From Leptolyngbya ohadii IS1 (GTDB taxonomy: Bacteria; Cyanobacteriota; Cyanobacteriia; Elainellales; Elainellaceae), in NCBI RefSeq assembly GCF_002215035.1, contig NZ_NKFP01000001.1, positions 1,299,501-1,363,500 of the forward strand: a DNA stretch of 64,000 nt. Reading direction: 5' to 3'. Shown here piece after piece: positions 1 to 8,836 of this stretch. A model generated the notes under the pieces. That model was not told where the DNA came from and ran no database searches. It saw nothing but the letters and a program-made list of their open reading frames with translations. Within the stretch, counting starts at the first letter, position 1. Every line of letters starts with the position of its first letter. A program made the translations under genes and the position numbers.

Positions 1-2073
1 GGCTCCAGTTGCGGCAGGGTTAATGCTGCTGGTTGCAACGACTGCACCATCCTCCACTCGCAAGCGACCTGTTTCAATTTGAATATTGCCACTGCTGCCC
101 GTAGCGCCCCGCACTTCTCGAAATCCTGATCCAGGAAATCCACCAGAAATGGCAGTAATTCCCGTCGGGATTAAATTTGCAGGTGCCTGTCCATTCAACT
201 CAATAAAATCCGCAACGCGGACGATAATATTCCCGGCATTGCCGCTGCCAAAGGTATTGGTTTGTAGAACGGCTCCATCGCTGAGTCGCAGGCGATCGGC
301 TTCCACGCGCAACTGTCTGCCATTGCCAGTCGAACCCGGTGCTGCCCCCGAAAATAGCCCACTGGGATAGGGTAAACGACCATCCTTCAGCGAGGATAGA
401 AACGGAGAGCCCTCGTCGTCCAGGGCAATTCCCGTTAGCTCGATTTCGCTGGCTCGTACCGTTAACCGTCCGGCATTGCCGCTGCCTGCCGTAGAGGAGG
501 CAATCTGTCCGCCATTCTGCAACAGCAGGCGATCGGTCGCGATGGTAATATTGCCCGCAGCTCCCGCATTGTCCCCGGCTGCCTGGGTTTGGGCTAACAA
601 ATTGCCGCCCCGCTCAAAGTCAAACAGACCCGAAATGGTAGAAATGCCAGTAATCGTCACCGAATCAGCGGCATTAATTGTGACATCTCCGCCTCGCCCC
701 ATGCCAGCGGTAATTGAGCCAACCTCACCGCCGCTGCGAATGTTCAGTTGCCCGGTCGAAATTTGTAAATTTCCCGCCGCTCCACCGCCAAACGCAGAGG
801 TCAAAATTCGGGTACGGAAGGGCGTATTATTGCTCAGTCCTGTGTCGATCACGTCAACGGTTTCAGCAGCTCTGATTTGCACATCTCCCCCTCGACCTGC
901 ATCAAACGATTCCGACCCCAGATCCGAGGTGCCGCTCATTCGCAGATGTCGAGTCAAAACCTGAAGATCGCCTGCTGAACCGCCTGCGATCGTTGCCGTG
1001 TACAGCGAACTTCTAAAGGCATCATCTGATGATCCAGCTAAGACCACGCGATCGATCGCATTGACGACTAATGCGCCGCCCTCCCCGGTTCCCTGCGTCA
1101 GAGAGAAGATTTGCGATCCTCCAGTCAAGCGAACCGTCTGCCCCCGTACTGCGATCGCGCCGCCATTGCTCCCACTGGTATTGACGATCGCCCCCTGAGA
1201 GAGGTAAATATCATCGAAATTTCGTACCCCTGAAAATCCCAGATTCCAGCCCCCTAAATTGGGCACTGAATTGGAACTTAAACCGGGAGAGAGGCTGACC
1301 GTTTCATGGGCTGCGATGCTTGCTAGCTCGACCTGCCCACCGGGTAAAGCTGCCTCCCCCCCTGCAACCAACCAGCCTCCTACTAAAGAGAGCCGACCCC
1401 CCACCAAAGCCAGGGTACGACCGGGCAAAACTCGCAGTCCTAATAGCTCGTCGCCAGCCGAGTCGCGCAAAACCTCGTCGGTACTGGTGAAATTCTGCGC
1501 CACAGATCGGTTGATGATCCGTCCCGGACGATCGCCAAACTGTAAGCCGATCGGTGTACTAACGGTGAGCAAAGGTGATGCCTGGGGATTCGTGGCGCTA
1601 AACTGCGTTCCATCCGCAAACCGAAGCCGATCGGCACTGCTGGCAATAAAGGAGCCGCCCAGATTCAGACGGGCATTGGGACCAAAGAGAATCCCGTTGG
1701 GATTGAGCAGAAATAGATTCGCAGGACTGATAGCACCATCCGGCTGCAAAACTTCGATCGTGCCGTTAATGTTAGAGCGGAGCCGTCCTGTCACTCGCGC
1801 AAAAACATTGCCAATCTCTGAATTAATCTCCTGAAACGAGGCAGTATTATTTTCAGGAACCGAAAACGTTTCAAAGCTATGAAATAAATTTGTGCCCCGT
1901 TGCGTTCCCTCCGTAATAATCCAGCGGTTTCCCTCAACTCTCACTTGTGAAGACCGAGGCAGCGTTCGATCGCCCCGCACCTGAGCATCGGCAGCGGAAT
2001 AGCTATCCAGCCAGCCACATCCTAAAAGGCTAATGGGCAGGCAAAGACCAAGACGAAGCAGCGCATACTTCAT
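1..2073 (-). CDS. Filamentous haemagglutinin N-terminal domain exoprotein, C-terminus beyond window
   Basis: The frame is open from an ATG at 2073 to the left edge, giving at least 691 residues. An N-terminal hydrophobic segment (LCLPISLLG) precedes the mature part and ends in a possible lipobox (LLGC). Residues about 30-170 form the secretion domain of two-partner-secreted exoproteins, with the hallmark stretch NPNGILFGPNA followed by LGGSFIASSA. The rest is Gly/Asn/Ser-rich repeats (for example GATGSSGNIQIETGRL), as expected for a right-handed beta-helix. Such proteins cross the outer membrane through a TpsB/CdiB-type pore and act in adhesion or contact-dependent functions; no pore gene is visible here. 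It points away from the sigma/DUF1822/CHAT genes, a neighbourhood I recall for this family in cyanobacteria. The lipobox may be coincidental. Confidence 0.85.
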   Translation of the reverse strand, partial: MKYALLRLGLCLPISLLGCGWLDSYSAADAQVRGDRTLPRSSQVRVEGNRWIITEGTQRGTNLFHSFETFSVPENNTASFQEINSEIGNVFARVTGRLRSNINGTIEVLQPDGAISPANLFLLNPNGILFGPNARLNLGGSFIASSADRLRFADGTQFSATNPQASPLLTVSTPIGLQFGDRPGRIINRSVAQNFTSTDEVLRDSAGDELLGLRVLPGRTLALVGGRLSLVGGWLVAGGEAALPGGQVELASIAAHETVSLSPGLSSNSVPNLGGWNLGFSGVRNFDDIYLSQGAIVNTSGSNGGAIAVRGQTVRLTGGSQIFSLTQGTGEGGALVVNAIDRVVLAGSSDDAFRSSLYTATIAGGSAGDLQVLTRHLRMSGTSDLGSESFDAGRGGDVQIRAAETVDVIDTGLSNNTPFRTRILTSAFGGGAAGNLQISTGQLNIRSGGEVGSITAGMGRGGDVTINAADSVTITGISTISGLFDFERGGNLLAQTQAAGDNAGAAGNITIATDRLLLQNGGQIASSTAGSGNAGRLTVRASEIELTGIALDDEGSPFLSSLKDGRLPYPSGLFSGAAPGSTGNGRQLRVEADRLRLSDGAVLQTNTFGSGNAGNIIVRVADFIELNGQAPANLIPTGITAISGGFPGSGFREVRGATGSSGNIQIETGRLRVEDGAVVATSSINPAATGA

Positions 2074-2163
2074 AGCATCATAGGAATAGTAACTGCACAA
2101 GGCTCCAGGAAAGACTGCGCGATGCATCCGGGAATGAGCCAGGTGAAGCAGAGGGAAAGCCGA

Positions 2164-3558
2164 TTAGAAAACTTCAACAGAAATAAAATCACGCACCAGG
2201 CTAACATTGGTTGTATCCCGCACAATTCCAATGCGATCGCGGTTACCGCTAGCGTTCGTGAAATAAATTTCCGTATCCTGTGCTGCGGAGCCAATGCCGC
2301 TTACACTCTTAAACTCCAGGCTGTAGCTTTCGCCAGAAACCGCTTCCTTCACCTGAATCCTATCCTCACCGGGCGTCCAGTCTGTGATCACCGCATAGCC
2401 GTCTCCCTCTTCTACATAGGCAACATAGCTAGACCCACCCAGAACAAAAACATCGCTCCCGCCGCCACCCGTCAAAATATCGAACTGGGGCGACGTACTA
2501 TCTGAGTAACCAAAGCCGTTCAGCTGATCATTCCAATCCGTTCCGACCAGCGTATCATTCCCCGTTGTGCCGTCTATCCGAATTATGTCATTCGGATCTG
2601 TACTCCTACTGGTCACTCGATCGAAATCGCGCTCTACGCTCACATTAACCGTGTCCTTAACGATCGCAATCCGATCCCTGGAACCGCTTGCATCGGTAAA
2701 GTAAATTTCGGTGTCCCGCGCGCTAGAGCCAATACCGCTCACGCTCTTAAACTCTAAGCTGTAGGCACCGTCGGGCACATCCTCCACTCGAATACGGTCT
2801 TCACCGGGCGTCCAATCCTGAATCACGGCGTAGCCGTCTCCTGGCTCTACATAAGAGACACCCCACACGCCGCCCAAAATAAATTCATCACGCCCCGTTC
2901 CCCCAATCAGGGTATCGAACTGGGAAACCGTACTCGCAACGGTGCCAAACCCATTTAGCTCATCATCGCCATCTCCGCCAATTAAAGCGTCATTTCCTCC
3001 TGCTCCCCCCAGCAAATAATCATTGCCACCCTTGCCATCGATCGTGTCATTGCCGTTTCCTCCCTGAAGGAAATCCCGTGCTGCGGTGCCTTCAATATTG
3101 CCGCTGCCCGCTAAGGCAATTCCTTGGTTAATCTCAAGGCTGTTGAAATAGAAATCAGCATTCTGGTTCCAAATTTGAGGAGTCGGTGCCCCTAAGGTCA
3201 GGCTGCGCTGATCAGAGTTGGAATCGATCGTCAGCGTTACCCTGTATCTGTCGTAGAAAACAGGCGTCGAATCGTCTGGATCAGGAACAGAATTGATGGA
3301 AGGGATACGCTGAACTCGTGCATTCACGAGACCACCCGGCTCATCTCCCATCGTAAAGGTCATGGAATAGAGCCAATTGGTTGGGTAAAAGATTCCGGTT
3401 ATTCCAGGGGCGCTATCGATATCTTCAAAGGTATAGGTAACGGTATATCGAGTATCGGACTGTTGTTCGATCGTATATTCCAGATCAGAATCCTCGAAAA
3501 ACTTCTCAATATGTCCGTTGGGATTCTTTCGTCCTCGTCCCGACATTTGAATTGGCAT
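2164..3558 (-). CDS. RTX-like calcium-binding repeat protein with internal duplication
   Basis: 464 residues, started by an ATG with a strong AAGGAGG Shine-Dalgarno. Residues 1-155 are a unique N-terminal beta-rich region without a signal peptide. Residues 157-203 carry haemolysin-type nonapeptide repeats (GGNGNDTIDGKGGND, GGDGDDELNG) that bind Ca2+ in a parallel beta-roll. Then come two tandem copies of a roughly 100-residue module (about 213-312 and 358-458), each containing GDGYAVI-DWTPGEDRI, YSLEFKSVSGIGS and DTEIYFT. Lack of a signal peptide and the RTX repeats fit type I secretion, but no ABC/HlyD genes are in view. Function is probably extracellular or surface; the substrate or partner is unknown. 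It lies just upstream of, and co-directional with, the haemagglutinin gene. Confidence 0.8.
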   Translation of the reverse strand: MPIQMSGRGRKNPNGHIEKFFEDSDLEYTIEQQSDTRYTVTYTFEDIDSAPGITGIFYPTNWLYSMTFTMGDEPGGLVNARVQRIPSINSVPDPDDSTPVFYDRYRVTLTIDSNSDQRSLTLGAPTPQIWNQNADFYFNSLEINQGIALAGSGNIEGTAARDFLQGGNGNDTIDGKGGNDYLLGGAGGNDALIGGDGDDELNGFGTVASTVSQFDTLIGGTGRDEFILGGVWGVSYVEPGDGYAVIQDWTPGEDRIRVEDVPDGAYSLEFKSVSGIGSSARDTEIYFTDASGSRDRIAIVKDTVNVSVERDFDRVTSRSTDPNDIIRIDGTTGNDTLVGTDWNDQLNGFGYSDSTSPQFDILTGGGGSDVFVLGGSSYVAYVEEGDGYAVITDWTPGEDRIQVKEAVSGESYSLEFKSVSGIGSAAQDTEIYFTNASGNRDRIGIVRDTTNVSLVRDFISVEVF

Positions 3559-3905
3559 AGATTTCCTCCTTATCCCTCTCCTTACCCGTCTCCTTATCCC
3601 TCTTTATCCCTTTAAAGATGAGCCGTAGTGACGGGCAATCCAATTAATCTTTACAACAATCCAGATACCTCTAGATTACGGACTTATCGGGGAATGCTAC
3701 AAGATTTATGCAAATGTCTTTACGGTTAAACAAACTTAACAAACAAGCGATGACATAAATGTAACGATCGGTGACGCAGAAATCACCGTACAATCAATCA
3801 AACTGGCAGTCAAATTGGCAGTCAAATTGGCAGTCAAATTAAATAATTCTGCTCCAAATCTGCATTCCTATCTAGCGAAACTCTAGCGAAGCGATTACAA
3901 AGCGA
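3559..3905. other. Divergent intergenic region
   Basis: 347 bp between the leftward RTX-like gene and the rightward sigma-like gene. The RTX side has a purine-rich leader on the minus strand with repeated GGATAAGGAG-type blocks. The sigma side has three tandem 12-bp repeats (separate entry). No open frame looks genuine. It probably holds both promoters, but I cannot point to convincing -35/-10 pairs. Confidence 0.5.
3804..3839. repeat. Three perfect 12-bp tandem repeats
   Basis: TGGCAGTCAAAT occurs three times head to tail, ending 66 bp before the start of the sigma-like gene. The position suggests either a slippage-prone leader or repeated binding sites on one face of the helix. Confidence 0.85.
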
Positions 3906-4553
3906 ATGGGTGAGCTTGACCAGCAGCTACGAGAACTTGTAATAGAAGCCTGTCAGCATCCTCCGGGCAGTCCTAAGCGGCAGCGTGCCCTCACAAAAGT
4001 GATCCGGCTCGCCTCCTCTAAGCTCTGGCGCGACAGTTCACCCCACTATGCCGATGCGCTCCAGCAAACCTGGGTGTACTTTTGTCAAAACGTCTGCGAA
4101 GCCAAAACGGGCAGCCGCTACGATCCCAGCCAGAGTACTGTTCCGACCTGGCTCAATGCTTACCTGAAGCGCCGCCTGCAAGATTTTTATATCGATACGC
4201 AAAAGCAGCAGGCGACCCGCGCCCTGCCCCAAACCTGGCAAACGCGATCGGGCGACGTTGAAGAACTTGATCCGATCGCCAATCTGCCTGCCGAGCCAGA
4301 CGTTCCGCCCCTGCTGGAGGAAGTGCGAGCCTGGGCAGAAGCCGACAAAAGCGGAGAACTGCGGCGCGTTCACATTGAGGGATATCCCCAGATCAACTGT
4401 CAATTACTCATTCTGCGGCGACTGCCCCCCGAAGCCAGCTGGAAAGACCTGGCAGCAGAGTTTGGCTTAACTGTTTCCACACTCAGCAGCTTTTATCAGC
4501 GGCAGTGTATGCCTCGCTTGCGTAAATTTGGTGAGTCCGAGGGATATCTCTAA
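3906..4553 (+). CDS. Sigma-70-like factor of the cyanobacterial DUF1822-linked type
   Basis: 215 residues. The N-terminal half (about 25-105) resembles sigma region 2: a helical block with HYADALQQTWVYFCQN, then PSQSTVPTWLNAYLKRRLQDF. The C-terminal end (about 175-210) resembles region 4, with a helix-turn-helix around SWKDLAAEFGLTVSTLSSFYQRQ and a basic tail. The middle is variable. It is followed after 17 bp by the DUF1822 gene, with the Shine-Dalgarno AAAGGAGG overlapping its stop, so the two are an operon. Inference: an ECF-like regulator for the envelope genes around it. No strong ribosome site is seen before this ATG, so the exact start is less certain than the frame. Confidence 0.7.
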   Translation: MGELDQQLRELVIEACQHPPGSPKRQRALTKVIRLASSKLWRDSSPHYADALQQTWVYFCQNVCEAKTGSRYDPSQSTVPTWLNAYLKRRLQDFYIDTQKQQATRALPQTWQTRSGDVEELDPIANLPAEPDVPPLLEEVRAWAEADKSGELRRVHIEGYPQINCQLLILRRLPPEASWKDLAAEFGLTVSTLSSFYQRQCMPRLRKFGESEGYL

Positions 4554-4570
4554 AGGAGGCTTGCCAACCC

Positions 4571-5611
4571 ATGACGCAAAGCAACGCATTTGATATGACT
4601 CTTGCCATTCCCTTACCGATTCCCCAATCTGCGATCGCCCGTGCCGATCGATTTGCCCAGTATCAGCCCAATCCGCAGAAGGCAAGCCAGGTTCGCCAGA
4701 ACACCCTCGCCGTGTGCGTTATGCAGGACTATTTGCAGATGATGGGCATCGACAGCCAGTTGTCCGGCGATAGCTGGAATCCGGTCACTCAAATGATGGC
4801 AGACGTTGCCGATCTGGAAGTTGAGGGCTTAGGGCGGCTGGAATGTCGTCCAGTTTCCCCCAATGGGGTTGCCTGCCCCGTTCCGCCAGAGGTCTGGCAC
4901 GATCGCATTGGCTATGTGGTAGTTCAAATCAATGAGCCGCAGCGGGAAGCCCAGCTCTTAGGCTTTGTGGAAACCGTGGAAGCAGAAGAACTGCCGCTGA
5001 GTCAGCTCCAGCCCCCTGAGAATTTGCTTGATCACCTCGATCGCCTCACCCATCCCGCTACTGCTGCCCAACCGACGATCGCCGCCCAAACCGAATCCCA
5101 ACCGCTCGAATCCCAACCGCTCGAACCTCAATCACTCGAACAGGTTAACCGTTCGCTCACGTCCCTCAGTCAGTGGCTTCAGAATCGCTTTCAGGAAGGC
5201 TGGGAAACGATCGATTCTCTGTTCAGCCCGCGAAATCAGCCTGCCTACGGTTTTCGGAGCAGTGCCTCCACCGTGGAACCCAGTGCTGTGGAGCCAAATA
5301 GCATCCGACGCGCCAAGCGAGTTAATCTGAGCGGTCAGGCGACAGCGCAACCTTTGATTCTTGTGGTCGAAATTCTGCCCCATCCTGAAGAAACAGCGAT
5401 CCGGGTTCAGCTCCACCCTGAACTGAGCGCCTATTTGCCGTCCGGTGTGCGGCTTGCGGTGCTGGACAACATGGACTCGGTGTTTCTCCAAGCCGAATCT
5501 CGCTCAAGCGATAACTATCTCCAGCTCGAATTTAGTGCGGCGACCGGAGAAGCGTTTAGTGTCCAGGTTCAGTCTGAAGGATCGATCGTGACCGAAGCCT
5601 TTGTGATTTAA
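4571..5611 (+). CDS. DUF1822 family protein
   Basis: 346 residues, preceded by a strong AAAGGAGG site. It has the features I associate with cyanobacterial DUF1822: an N-terminal segment with IPLPIPQSAIARADRFA, then LAVCVMQDYLQMMGID, a Trp-containing GYVVVQI strand and QLLGFVETV. A Pro/Gln-rich linker around 165-195 contains short SQPLE repeats. A C-terminal beta-rich domain (about 255-346) includes LILVVEILPHPEE and VRLAVLD. No signal peptide or membrane segment is visible, so it is likely cytoplasmic. DUF1822 proteins are typically coded beside sigma-like and CHAT genes, as here. A regulatory role, for example as an anti-sigma or signal-sensing partner, is inference only. Confidence 0.8.
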   Translation: MTQSNAFDMTLAIPLPIPQSAIARADRFAQYQPNPQKASQVRQNTLAVCVMQDYLQMMGIDSQLSGDSWNPVTQMMADVADLEVEGLGRLECRPVSPNGVACPVPPEVWHDRIGYVVVQINEPQREAQLLGFVETVEAEELPLSQLQPPENLLDHLDRLTHPATAAQPTIAAQTESQPLESQPLEPQSLEQVNRSLTSLSQWLQNRFQEGWETIDSLFSPRNQPAYGFRSSASTVEPSAVEPNSIRRAKRVNLSGQATAQPLILVVEILPHPEETAIRVQLHPELSAYLPSGVRLAVLDNMDSVFLQAESRSSDNYLQLEFSAATGEAFSVQVQSEGSIVTEAFVI

Positions 5612-5681
5612 CAGATTTAACAGAATTGAGAGGATTGAGAACGTCACGCAATTTATCGAATGCTGCCGTAGGGGGTCAGGT

Positions 5682-8411
5682 ATGAAGCGCAGAAAAGGAC
5701 GGTTTTGGCGGTTCATCTGCATTGCAGGCATCACGGCATTTCTCTGTGGGCTGACTCACGGTATTCCGGATCGGGCGATCGGGGCAACCCTTCCTGCGTC
5801 TAGCCTGACCTCGACTTCAATTGCGCCAGCAGCAACTCCGCAAGAACTCCCTTTCTCGATCGCCCAAATTTCTGATTCCCAAACCCTGCTGCAACAGGCT
5901 CAGCGGCTTTATGAGGCAGGACAGTATCAGCAGGCAATTCCGCTGCTTCAGCAAGCCGTTTTGCTCCACGGCACAGAGGAAAATTGGCTTCAGCAAGCCC
6001 TGGCACTCAGCAACCTTTCGCTGACCTATCAGCAGCTTGGTCAATGGACAGAGGCTACACAGGCGATCGAAACCAGCCTGGAGCGGTTAGCAAGCCTGAA
6101 TCGGAGTCCGGCACAGCTTAGTGTTCTGGCGCAAACCCTTGATATTCAGGGGAGACTTTACCTGGCGCAGGGACAGCCCGATCGCGCCCTGCCGGTGTGG
6201 CAACAGGCAGCAGATGTCCATCAACAATCCGGCAATTCCCTGGGTGCCGTCCAGAGCCAGATCAATCAGGCGGAGGCATTGCAGCAGCTTGGCTTATACC
6301 GTCGTGCGATTGCCCAATTAACTGAAGTGGCTCCAGCCCTGACGGAGCAGCCCAACTCTCTTTCTAGCATCATTGCGCTTCGCAGCCTGGGAAATGCCTT
6401 ACTCGTTGCGGGTGATCTGGTTCAGGCACGGCAGAGGCTTGAACAAAGCTTAGCGATCGCTCAGTCGTTTTCCGATCCCGCTGCCCCTAATGAATTGGCT
6501 ACCAGTTTGCTCAGTCTCGGCAATTTAACCCGTGCCGAAGCCCTGGCGCAATTCAGCCAGCAGGGTCGCTCTATCCGCGATGCCATCGCCACACCGCGCA
6601 ACACAGCCCAGCCCGCCTATCAAACATTGCTTGCAGCCCTCGATCTTTATCAGCAAGCAGCAGAGCAGGCACAGACGCTTCAAACTCGGATACAGGCGCA
6701 GCTCAATCGGCTTCAGCTCTTAATCGAGACGCAACAGTGGCAGGCTGCCCAGCAGCTCTATCCCGTGATCCAGGCACAGTTGCCAGCCCTTCCCCCCGGA
6801 CGCAGCACCCTGGAGCAGCAGATTCAGCTTGCCGAAATTGTGATGCAGCGCAGCGAGGATTGGAACCTGACGCCTCAAATTGCCCAGCTTTTAGAAAATG
6901 TCTACCAGCAGGCTTCTGCTTCAAGCGATCGCCGAACCCAATCCTATGCGCTGGGAATGCTGGGCAAACTGTATGAGCTACCGCAGCCAGAACAGGCGCA
7001 AACCTTCACGGAAAAGGCTTTATCGCTGTCGCAGGCGATCGGCGCAACGGATATCTCCTATCGCTGGCAGTGGCAGCTTGGACGACTGCTCAAGGCACAG
7101 GGAAAACGGGACGCTGCGATTGCTGCTTACGATGAAGCAATTCGATCGATTCAGGCATTGCGGAATGATCTGGTGAGCATTAATCGGGATGTCCAGTTTT
7201 CGTTTCGCGAAGCGGTAGAACCCGCCTACCGAGAGTTTGTCAGCCTGCTGCTGCAACCGAATGCCGGTGCCCAACAGTTAATCCGCGCCAGGGAAATCAT
7301 CGAAGGGCTACAGATTGCCGAACTCGATAATTTCTTTCGAGAAGCCTGCCTGGATACTCAGTTTCAGCTCGATCGTGTGGTGGAACAGGAAAATCTTTCC
7401 GCTGCTATTCTGTATCCCATCATTCTTGACGATCGGCTGGAGGTTATCGTCAAACTGCCCCAGCAGCCGCTTCTGCACTATACTGTCTCCGTATCTCAGG
7501 AAACGGTTGAAACCACCGTCGATCGCTTACTGATTGAGCTGAAACGCCCCTTCACGACGCGCAACTTCCAACAGCTCTCGCAGCAGATGTATGAGTGGCT
7601 AGTGCAGCCGATCGCCCCGCAGCTGGGCAACGATTCTGAAGGAACTACAGCCGATCGCCGAATCGATACCCTGGTCTTTGTTTTAGACGGAACGCTGCGA
7701 AATATTCCGATGGCGGCTCTGTATGATGGTAATCATTACCTGGTAGAGCGATACGCCGTTGCCGTTGCTCCCGGACTCCAGCTTCCCGATCCCAAGCCCC
7801 TTCAGTCTCGCAAGGTTCAAGCCCTGGTTGCCGGACTCAGCGAAGCCCGGTCGAATTTCCCTGCCCTGACCTATGTTCAGCAAGAGGTGGAAACTATTCG
7901 TAGCGAACTGGTTAGCACTGTCCTCTTCAATCAGAGCTTTACCCGCAGTAACTTACAGCAGCAGATCCGGTCTGATGCTTACTCGATCGTTCATATTGCA
8001 ACCCACGGGCAATTTAGCTCAAATGCCGAGGAGACGTTTATTCTGGCGTGGGATGACCCGATTAACGTGAATGAACTCCGCAATGTGCTGCAAGCGAGAG
8101 ACCTGAATGCAGAACCGATCGAATTGCTCGTCCTGAGTGCCTGTCAAACCGCAGTGGGCGATCGGCGGGCAGCGTTAGGGTTAGCAGGAATCGCAGTTCG
8201 GGCTGGATCAAGGAGTACGATCGCATCACTCTGGAATTTGGATGACGAATCGGGCGCAGAGTTCATGAGTCGCTTTTATCAAGAACTGCTTCAGCACCCT
8301 ATCTCGAAAGCAGAAGCCCTCCGACGGGCGCAGCAAGCCCTCCTTCAATCCCCCCAATACGCAGCTCCCCGATTTTGGGCACCTTTTATCCTGTTGGGAA
8401 ACTGGCTCTAG
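5682..8411 (+). CDS. Secreted TPR-CHAT (caspase-like) protease
   Basis: 909 residues. Residues 1-34 form a signal peptide (basic MKRRKGRFWR, hydrophobic core, AIGA cleavage region). Residues about 63-500 are tetratricopeptide-type helical repeats (LYEAGQYQQAIPLLQQAV, LYRRAIAQL, GDLVQARQRLEQSLAIA). The C-terminal third is a CHAT domain of the caspase/separase clan with an intact dyad: His775 in HIATHGQF and Cys821 in LSACQTA. It ends with the usual RFWAPFILLGNW. It follows DUF1822 by 70 bp and shares its strand with that gene and the sigma-like gene. The likely role is regulated proteolysis of a periplasmic or outer-membrane partner; the exported haemagglutinin is the obvious candidate. Substrate and activation are not shown by the sequence. 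Confidence 0.88.
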   Translation: MKRRKGRFWRFICIAGITAFLCGLTHGIPDRAIGATLPASSLTSTSIAPAATPQELPFSIAQISDSQTLLQQAQRLYEAGQYQQAIPLLQQAVLLHGTEENWLQQALALSNLSLTYQQLGQWTEATQAIETSLERLASLNRSPAQLSVLAQTLDIQGRLYLAQGQPDRALPVWQQAADVHQQSGNSLGAVQSQINQAEALQQLGLYRRAIAQLTEVAPALTEQPNSLSSIIALRSLGNALLVAGDLVQARQRLEQSLAIAQSFSDPAAPNELATSLLSLGNLTRAEALAQFSQQGRSIRDAIATPRNTAQPAYQTLLAALDLYQQAAEQAQTLQTRIQAQLNRLQLLIETQQWQAAQQLYPVIQAQLPALPPGRSTLEQQIQLAEIVMQRSEDWNLTPQIAQLLENVYQQASASSDRRTQSYALGMLGKLYELPQPEQAQTFTEKALSLSQAIGATDISYRWQWQLGRLLKAQGKRDAAIAAYDEAIRSIQALRNDLVSINRDVQFSFREAVEPAYREFVSLLLQPNAGAQQLIRAREIIEGLQIAELDNFFREACLDTQFQLDRVVEQENLSAAILYPIILDDRLEVIVKLPQQPLLHYTVSVSQETVETTVDRLLIELKRPFTTRNFQQLSQQMYEWLVQPIAPQLGNDSEGTTADRRIDTLVFVLDGTLRNIPMAALYDGNHYLVERYAVAVAPGLQLPDPKPLQSRKVQALVAGLSEARSNFPALTYVQQEVETIRSELVSTVLFNQSFTRSNLQQQIRSDAYSIVHIATHGQFSSNAEETFILAWDDPINVNELRNVLQARDLNAEPIELLVLSACQTAVGDRRAALGLAGIAVRAGSRSTIASLWNLDDESGAEFMSRFYQELLQHPISKAEALRRAQQALLQSPQYAAPRFWAPFILLGNWL

Positions 8412-8836
8412 AAGAATTTTTCCGTTCAAGCATTAGAACTTACTTTAACTGCAAATAAATCCCTCAAGTAGATGGTTATTGGAACGGAAACCCAGTCCCT
8501 AAGGATTGCAAGTTTAAGCATCACAGCTCTGTAAACAGATGCTAATTTTTCTCCTTAAAGATTGTTTGAAGTATTGTAAGAGGAACAACCGTAAAAGAGA
8601 ACTGTTATTAAAATTATCGAAGAAATAAAATAGGTAAGTCAGAAATACTACTCACATAAAATTTAATTAAGTCATATTTTTCCCAGATAGCAAAAAAGAG
8701 TATAGATGACTTGAAATACTCTTCTCACTGCAAATTTTTTTGATTCATAAAAGTACCCCTTTGGGTACGGTTAGGGAACAAGCGCTGCATCAAAATAAAG
8801 CTAATAATTATTTTCCTGTTGATACAGGAGGGATTT
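8412..8836. other. AT-rich intergenic region before the peroxidase
   Basis: 425 bp, noticeably AT-richer than the flanking genes, with no credible gene. It contains a short perfect hairpin 70 bp before the peroxidase start (separate entry). It probably carries the peroxidase promoter. Confidence 0.5.
8753..8768. promoter_or_regulatory. Short perfect inverted repeat upstream of the peroxidase
   Basis: GTACCC-CTTT-GGGTAC, a 6-bp stem with a 4-base loop, lies after a T-run and ends 68 bp before the ATG. It could be an operator or an attenuator-like leader hairpin. Confidence 0.4.

Noticed and set aside
86-1834. Several plus-strand frames of 60-190 residues in the first 2 kb
   Set aside because: They are shadows of the haemagglutinin gene, whose minus-strand frame is open from 2073 to the edge and shows the family motifs.
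3804-3839. CRISPR-like repeat
   Set aside because: 12-bp units without spacers are simple tandem repeats.
5682-8411. TPR-CHAT protein as part of a type III-E CRISPR (Craspase) system
   Set aside because: There is no Cas7-11, no adaptation genes and no repeat-spacer array, and the protein has a signal peptide, so it acts outside the cytoplasm.
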